NCBI GenBank assembly: GCA_018067325.1
Contig: JAGPUU010000485.1
Location: 1 to 8,569, forward strand
Source: Amphritea sp.
GTDB lineage: Bacteria > Pseudomonadota > Gammaproteobacteria > Pseudomonadales > Balneatricaceae
DNA: 8,569 nucleotides
Direction of reading: 5' to 3'
Shown here: piece by piece, positions 6,001-8,569 of the stretch
Position numbering within the stretch: position 1 is the stretch's first letter
Layout: every line of letters starts with the position of its first letter
Notes under the pieces: generated by a model
Database searches by the model: none
Told to the model about the DNA's origin: nothing
The model's input: the letters and a program-made list of their open reading frames with translations, nothing else
Made by a program: the position numbers and the translations under genes

Positions 6001-8569
6001 GGGCAATATCAATCAGACGACCTTCTACCGATACCTCACCGGCTTCAACGATAGAGCCAATATAGAACTCGTCATCGCCATCACCACCGAAGATATCGAT
6101 CTCTTGGGAAGTATCATCGCTGACAACTTTATCGTTACCAGCCCCAAGATGTACTGTGACCTGCTCGATAGTAGAATAATTCAGAATCTGGTAATTAGCT
6201 GAATTAGACAGTTCGGACTGTTCAACCGCCATCAACGCATCGGTATCGTCCAGAGTTGCCGCAACAAAGTCTCCAGCCACATCATCAAAGTGAGAAATCA
6301 GCAGGCCTTCGCCCTCATTTCCTAGCTTGGAGCCAAAAGCACCAAATGAGGCCAGCGTACGTGCATTAATGACATCTAGTTGAACCAGGTCGCCATTATC
6401 CGGATCGCTGCTACCTTTATAAAGCAGCGTATCATCACCGTCATTACCACCATCTTTCAGGTTAATCAGGCTGCCACCGACAATGCCCTGGGTAACCGTA
6501 AATATATACTTATCACCCTGGTCGCCACCATCAATTTCGACCACTGCACCGGTACCGGCCAGATCATCAAAGATAGTGATGATATCGCTGTCATCTCCAG
6601 TCTCTACGTTTATATTTCCAGCCAGTTGAGACAGGGTAACTTCATCTGCCCCCCCCTCAGTGGTCAATGTCAGGCTAGCGGTTCCTGACGCGCCTACATC
6701 CACCTTATCGGCACCAGCATGGGTATTAATCGTCAGCGTGTTAAGTGCTGAATCGGTAATAATATCAAGATCATCAGCACCGCTACCGGTGGTAATAGTC
6801 AGATCTTCAACATAGCGGGTAGTACCAACATTAACATCAGCCACTTCACCTGAGTCAGTATTCAGATTCAGCTCGACATTCTCGAACGAATTCATGAAGA
6901 AGCCGTAGTTTAGATCGTTACCGGCTTCACTCAGCGTTAACGTATCGTAGGTCACTTCATAAGGATTCGCCTTATTCGTTGCATAGTTTTCCGCTGCCGT
7001 TACCGTCACGCTCTGACTAAAGTCTTCACGAATCTGAATCAGACTTGGCAGGTAGAAGAAATCATCATCCTGAACCGTCTGAATATCGAAATAGCCGATC
7101 CGACCATTGCTATCCAGATGCACCCGGGTGCCATCTTCAACCGGCGCAGTAATATCAGTCCGCTGAGCCTGACCAAACGCAGCTTCAATTAGAGCCTTCA
7201 CATAACCATCTTCAAAATCTTGATCAGCCCTACCGCTCTGTCCGACCGCTGTTACATAGTCATTCCAGGTATCCGCGGTCAGATAAACACCGTTCTCCAA
7301 GGCTTCTGCACCAGCAACAAGACCATTGACCCGATTGATCGCAACAGCACTCAGTATCTTATTACCACTACCATCAACGCTATAGTAGCTCTGTGTATAG
7401 TAAGCGCCATTAAGTGAGTTAAGCTGCTGAACATACTCTTTCAGCATCTCTACTTTATTTGTAGCAAGGCCTGACGTCGCGTCGTCACCCTCACCCACGT
7501 GCAGATTATCCGCGCCGGGCAACAGGTAAGTAACAATTTTAGCCAGAGCCGGATCAGCATTACCGGTAGTGGTAAGCCCCAGCGCTTCAGAGTCATTACC
7601 ATCTTCATCAGGCAGCGCCACCAAACGGTCCAAGAAGCCAATAGCACTAGAACCAATATCTGCACGCGTACCTACCGGATTTCCATTCTCATCCAGCATG
7701 CTTGCGAGAGCACCAAGATCAAGACGGCTGTTGTAGAGATTACCCAGATCAACATCCGCTTGCGCCCAGAGATCATCGAGATAAGAGCGCTCTGCTGTAT
7801 AGGTCTTTAAGGTAGTAACACCGCCGGCAACCGTACCCAGATCGGTTGACAGGTAAACCTGCAAACCAGACTCGGCAATGACATCCAGATTCTTAGTCTT
7901 ATTATCAGTATTAACAATATCCAGAGTGATATAGGAAAGCAGGTTATCCAGCGCTGTGCTCAATGCATCGAAGCGAGTTCCATTAAGCGCTTTCAAATCA
8001 GCCAGCTCTGTACTGTTAATAAAGGCGTTCAACGCGGTCAGCGAGAACTTAGCCTCATCCGGTACTGTCGCTCCTAAAGGCAATTGGCCAATAAGCTCCA
8101 AGCCCCGGTTAGCAAAATCTAAGACTGAAACAAACCATGCTGACCTGTCTGCAGCCAGTGTCGTTCCGCTGGTGCTATCCCAGACAATACCTGTGATTGC
8201 AGTATGTTGGGTGCTAACGCTAGTAAGAACCGATTCCAGAGTGCGATTAAACAAACCATCCGGATCTGTCGAATCAGGTACCACCCGATCGATAGAAACA
8301 TTAACGGTTACGTCAGTAGGCTGACCGGTAGCGCCCATCAATCGATCAAGAGCACCAATATCCAGCTCTTTATGCGCACGTACCAGTGCATCCTGCAGAT
8401 CAGAATGGCTGATCCCAAGATTCTTGTCATAGTAATAAGAATCAACCAGGCTACGATCATTACCAGTAACTGTAGTATCTCCAGCTACTATGAGTGCTTC
8501 AATTGCAGATACTAACGGGGCATAGGCTCGATCCACAGCACTCTGGAGCGTCTGAGGATTATAGTTATC
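1..8569 (-). CDS. Giant RTX-like beta-repeat protein, internal fragment open at both ends
   Basis: One frame is open across the whole window: 2,856 codons with no stop, and the register at the right end agrees with that at the left end, so there is no net frameshift. Neither start nor stop codon is present. The product alternates Asp/Gly-rich RTX-like blocks (for example GGLGADTIS, GGTGNDTLI, GGEGDDTFTV) with helical spacer regions. I found no cysteine codon in my hand translation. RTX nonapeptides bind calcium and fold as a parallel beta-roll outside the cell, usually after type I secretion. Giant proteins with this repeat mix are typically annotated as beta-strand-repeat or calcium-binding proteins and are presumed adhesins or surface-layer components. 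That role is inference, because the N-terminal signals and the C-terminal secretion or anchoring region are off-window. No enzymatic motif was recognised. The coding status and RTX class are secure; the precise function is not. Confidence 0.96.
5..718 (-). repeat. Tandem array of four long GDNG-type repeats, continuing past the left edge
   Basis: Four protein repeats follow one another without gaps: 718-548 (57 residues, opening VFGDHALITY), 547-374 (58, VLGDNGEIQY), 373-197 (59, VIGDNGTITY) and 196-5 (64, VLGDNGTMTY). The shared layout is V-L-G-D-N-G-x-I-x-Y-T, a variable Ser/Thr-rich stretch, then GG-x-D-D-I-T-L-G-x-G, then V-I-A/G-G-x-G-x-D-T-V. The last codons, RVV followed by a codon starting with C, suit the next unit opening at V-L. 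The units differ clearly at the DNA level, so they are not recent copies. Long repeats of this kind usually form the C-terminal part of giant calcium-binding surface proteins, with many more units expected beyond position 1. Confidence 0.88.
719..1027 (-). repeat. First, enlarged GDNG-type repeat unit with a Pro-rich insert (103 residues)
   Basis: The unit opens LLGDLASITLE, matching the VLGDNGxIxY start of the later units, and closes with TMTGGTGNDTLIGGAGQDII and SSGNEL just before the next unit. Between them is an insert of roughly 45 residues that includes LPTNPAPVGVPLPLPQGQ and EYRYQYFRDGVITRLES. The latter part, DGVITRLEST, looks like the normal strand after the unit start, so the insert seems to split a typical unit. 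It is 103 residues long against 57-64 for the following four units. The two nonapeptides GGTGNDTLI and GGAGQDIIS lie at 826-743 inside it. Confidence 0.65.
743..826 (-). repeat. Short canonical RTX nonapeptide run
   Basis: The sequence GGNAGNGDTMT, GGTGNDTLI, GGAGQDIIS matches the calcium-binding nonapeptide consensus with Asp in the conserved place. It forms the C-terminal half of the enlarged first GDNG-type unit and shows that these long repeats are built around the same RTX turns. Confidence 0.85.
1016..1216 (-). repeat. Canonical RTX nonapeptide array (visible residues 2452-2518)
   Basis: These are tandem nonapeptides close to the consensus GGxGxDxUx (U is a large hydrophobic residue): GDLGDDVID, then after a short SKSGFGVTIE spacer GNQGDDVIF, GSAYDDNLS, GNEDNDLIV, GGLGADTIS and GDEGQDLLL, ending GDLASITLE. 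Asp at position six of each unit is kept, as expected for calcium ligands in a parallel beta-roll. This is the clearest evidence for the RTX assignment of the whole protein. It leads straight into the long GDNG-type repeats. Confidence 0.9.
1217..1909 (-). other. Second degenerate beta-repeat block leading into canonical RTX (visible residues 2221-2451)
   Basis: After the helices a short Pro/Ser-rich stretch (VFTPGPSGNSVVATKIEW) leads to beta repeats: FEVLSLNNLNVGG, IENFTLNLGGSLDTVSI, VTVNTGEGKDDITVG, VTVDVGTDASDNTLTI, VNLKAGKGNDDITIAG and VEANEGDDDVTVTN. These have the strand plus Gly/Asp turn logic of RTX rolls with longer, uneven units. The stretch SVTETNQGDINYRGNYSQV carries an N-Y-R-G loop seen once. 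The block merges without a break into the canonical nonapeptides at ITIKGDLGDDVIDAS. It is probably a continuous beta-solenoid stack with them. Confidence 0.7.
1910..4123 (-). other. Long coiled-coil/helical region with two aromatic beta inserts (visible residues 1483-2220)
   Basis: About 740 residues are predominantly helical and rich in Ala, Leu, Gln, Glu and Lys with heptad-like spacing, for example VASKETTVARLEASIERQAD, SLKAQSLVANKQLETLRAEL, YKAQLVSLRADKQEIDAIV and LNAKIAAIDSELTDVQATL. Two inserts break the helices. The first (3658-3356) is a Trp-rich, strand-like segment of about 100 residues with six Trp, including QWSLW and GWSTWYLYFSV. The second (2305-2246) is a 20-residue aromatic hairpin-like segment with eight Phe or Tyr, containing SYFLGLSYTYTF. 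In each case helices occur on both sides, which fits an antiparallel coiled-coil hairpin with the insert at its tip; this fold is inference. A phage tape-measure or chemoreceptor identity is unlikely, because RTX-like blocks in the same frame flank it on both sides. Confidence 0.7.
4124..4369 (-). other. Short RTX-like beta-repeat block (visible residues 1401-1482)
   Basis: About 80 residues return to the Gly/Asp turn pattern: STLTLNNDRFTGKLFVQGGG, ENDNFNVNAIAGQTFLHGG, EGDDTFTVGQG and then LGEGGDGDSVIVNSTD. The pattern GG-x-G-D-D-x-F-x-V fits a calcium-binding RTX turn, with Phe at the usual hydrophobic position. It sits directly before the coiled-coil region and may act as a rigid cap or anchor for that helical segment. 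The boundary with the helices is sharp, at GTTDVEFVKNTVQHQL. Confidence 0.7.
4370..5401 (-). other. Unrecognised mixed alpha/beta region between RTX blocks (visible residues 1057-1400)
   Basis: This part begins after DLNYPTRKRTDY and carries the strand-rich segment VVPFEVVVPAHTLKKVV, a style of 'VVVPAHT' linker I associate with giant beta-strand-repeat proteins. A helical stretch follows (LIAELNTLSTSAQDGIKEM and LARQQLFDFLVGTGF), and then a polar beta-rich stretch including YKIRDITRGSETLAFEG, YYDLIGVSLITATAIDLEL and IKYWNEIRRDELNSVF. There are no regular RTX turns, and I could not assign a domain family. It hands over to the next RTX-like block through EIKLNLNETQASTLTLNND. It is more likely a folded insert domain than a flexible linker, because hydrophobic residues are well distributed along it. 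Confidence 0.5.
5402..7090 (-). other. Degenerate RTX-like beta-repeat block (visible residues 494-1056)
   Basis: This block is dominated by short beta strands alternating with Gly/Asp turns, for example ITTGSGADDLDI, INTHAGADKVDV, VETGDDSDIITI, VHLGAGNDKVV and INTGSGSDTIYF. The pattern is hydrophobic strand, then G-x-G-x-D-x-hydrophobic, as in RTX-type beta-rolls, but spacing is irregular and many consensus glycines are replaced, so calcium binding is likely at only some turns. From 6088 to 5417 the turns are followed by aromatic residues (EFYI, YFEV, TFFI, TFYI, RVYV, TIYF). The same style of degenerate repeat is known from giant beta-strand-repeat proteins. An 8-G run in the coding strand lies inside the third repeat. 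The block ends at GGDTLEFDLNYP. Confidence 0.75.
6649..6656 (-). repeat. Homopolymeric tract of eight G in the coding strand
   Basis: Eight consecutive C on the plus strand give GA-GGGGGGGG-CA in the coding strand, encoding Glu-Gly-Gly-Ala of LTTEGGADEV. The frame is intact with eight G. Simulating slippage by eye, nine G gives a TGA two codons beyond the tract (plus-strand 6642-6644), and seven G gives a TAA 13 codons beyond it (plus-strand 6610-6612). It is the longest single-base run I saw in the window. Poly-G tracts of about this length are known slipped-strand mispairing sites in phase-variable surface genes; whether this one varies is not shown by a single sequence. Confidence 0.9.
7091..8569 (-). 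other. Helix-rich N-terminal spacer region of the giant protein (visible residues 1-493)
   Basis: This stretch lacks RTX glycine-aspartate repeats. It reads as amphipathic helices rich in Leu, Ala and Asp (for example ALDNLLSYITLDIV, KVEMLKEYVQQLNSL). Two segments resemble each other: LDIGALDRLMGATGQP at 8365-8318 and LDLGALASMLDENGNP at 7723-7676, 214 residues apart, which suggests an internal duplication. Near its end a FIVAR-like helix motif, GVYLTADTWNDYVTAV, lies within 7297-7244. The region then passes into beta structure through SNGRIGYFDIQ. Function is unknown. In a giant surface protein it could be a spacer, a folding unit or a binding domain. The left boundary of this region (before residue 1) is outside the window. 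Confidence 0.6.

Noticed and set aside
1..8569. VCBS, cadherin or bacterial Ig-like domains as in LapA-type adhesins
   Set aside because: I saw none of the recurrent motifs of those families; the repeats present are RTX-type turns and GDNG-type units.
1..8569. tRNA, rRNA, riboswitch, promoter, terminator or insertion sequence
   Set aside because: All of the DNA is accounted for by the open frame, and I saw no inverted-repeat ends, T-rich hairpins or conserved RNA motifs that would override it.

Overview
The window lies entirely inside one very large protein-coding gene on the minus strand. Reading the reverse complement in the register whose plus-strand codons start at 2, 5, 8 ... 8567, I translated from one end to the other (2,856 complete codons) and met no stop. 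Neither the gene's start nor its stop is present, so the protein is longer than 2,856 residues. Residue n of the visible part has its first base at plus-strand position 8572-3n, and N- to C-terminal runs from position 8569 down to 1. There is no intergenic DNA, no RNA gene, no promoter or terminator, no mobile element and no second gene that I can support.

The product is a giant, cysteine-free, Asp/Gly-rich repeat protein of the RTX-like class: large, presumably exported, calcium-binding beta-repeat proteins often annotated as 'beta strand repeat-containing' or 'calcium-binding' proteins, some of which carry an N-terminal LEPR-XLL motif. The N-terminal export signals and the C-terminal end lie outside the window. 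A surface or secreted adhesin or matrix role, probably with type I secretion, is therefore inference from the family.

Layout, N to C: (1) a helix-rich, non-RTX region with a possible internal duplication and a FIVAR-like motif (8569-7091); (2) a long block of degenerate RTX-like beta repeats, including a run with aromatic side chains (7090-5402), which contains an 8-G homopolymer in the coding strand; (3) an unrecognised mixed alpha/beta region (5401-4370); (4) a short RTX-like block (4369-4124); (5) a region of about 740 residues predicted to be largely coiled coil, interrupted by two aromatic beta inserts (4123-1910); (6) a second degenerate beta-repeat block (1909-1217); (7) canonical calcium-binding RTX nonapeptides (1216-1016); (8) an array of long repeats starting V-L-G-D-N-G that runs off the left edge (1027-5), with a proline-rich insert and a short nonapeptide run in its first unit.

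The organism is most likely a Gram-negative, probably marine gammaproteobacterium. This rests on the moderate GC content, the preference for CTG for leucine, GAT for aspartate and GGT for glycine, and the known distribution of such giant proteins. The sequence does not fix the genus. The most interesting points are the alternation of RTX-like and helical modules in one chain, the two coiled-coil hairpins with aromatic tips, the 8-G tract where a one-base slip either way leads quickly to a stop, and the GDNG array.
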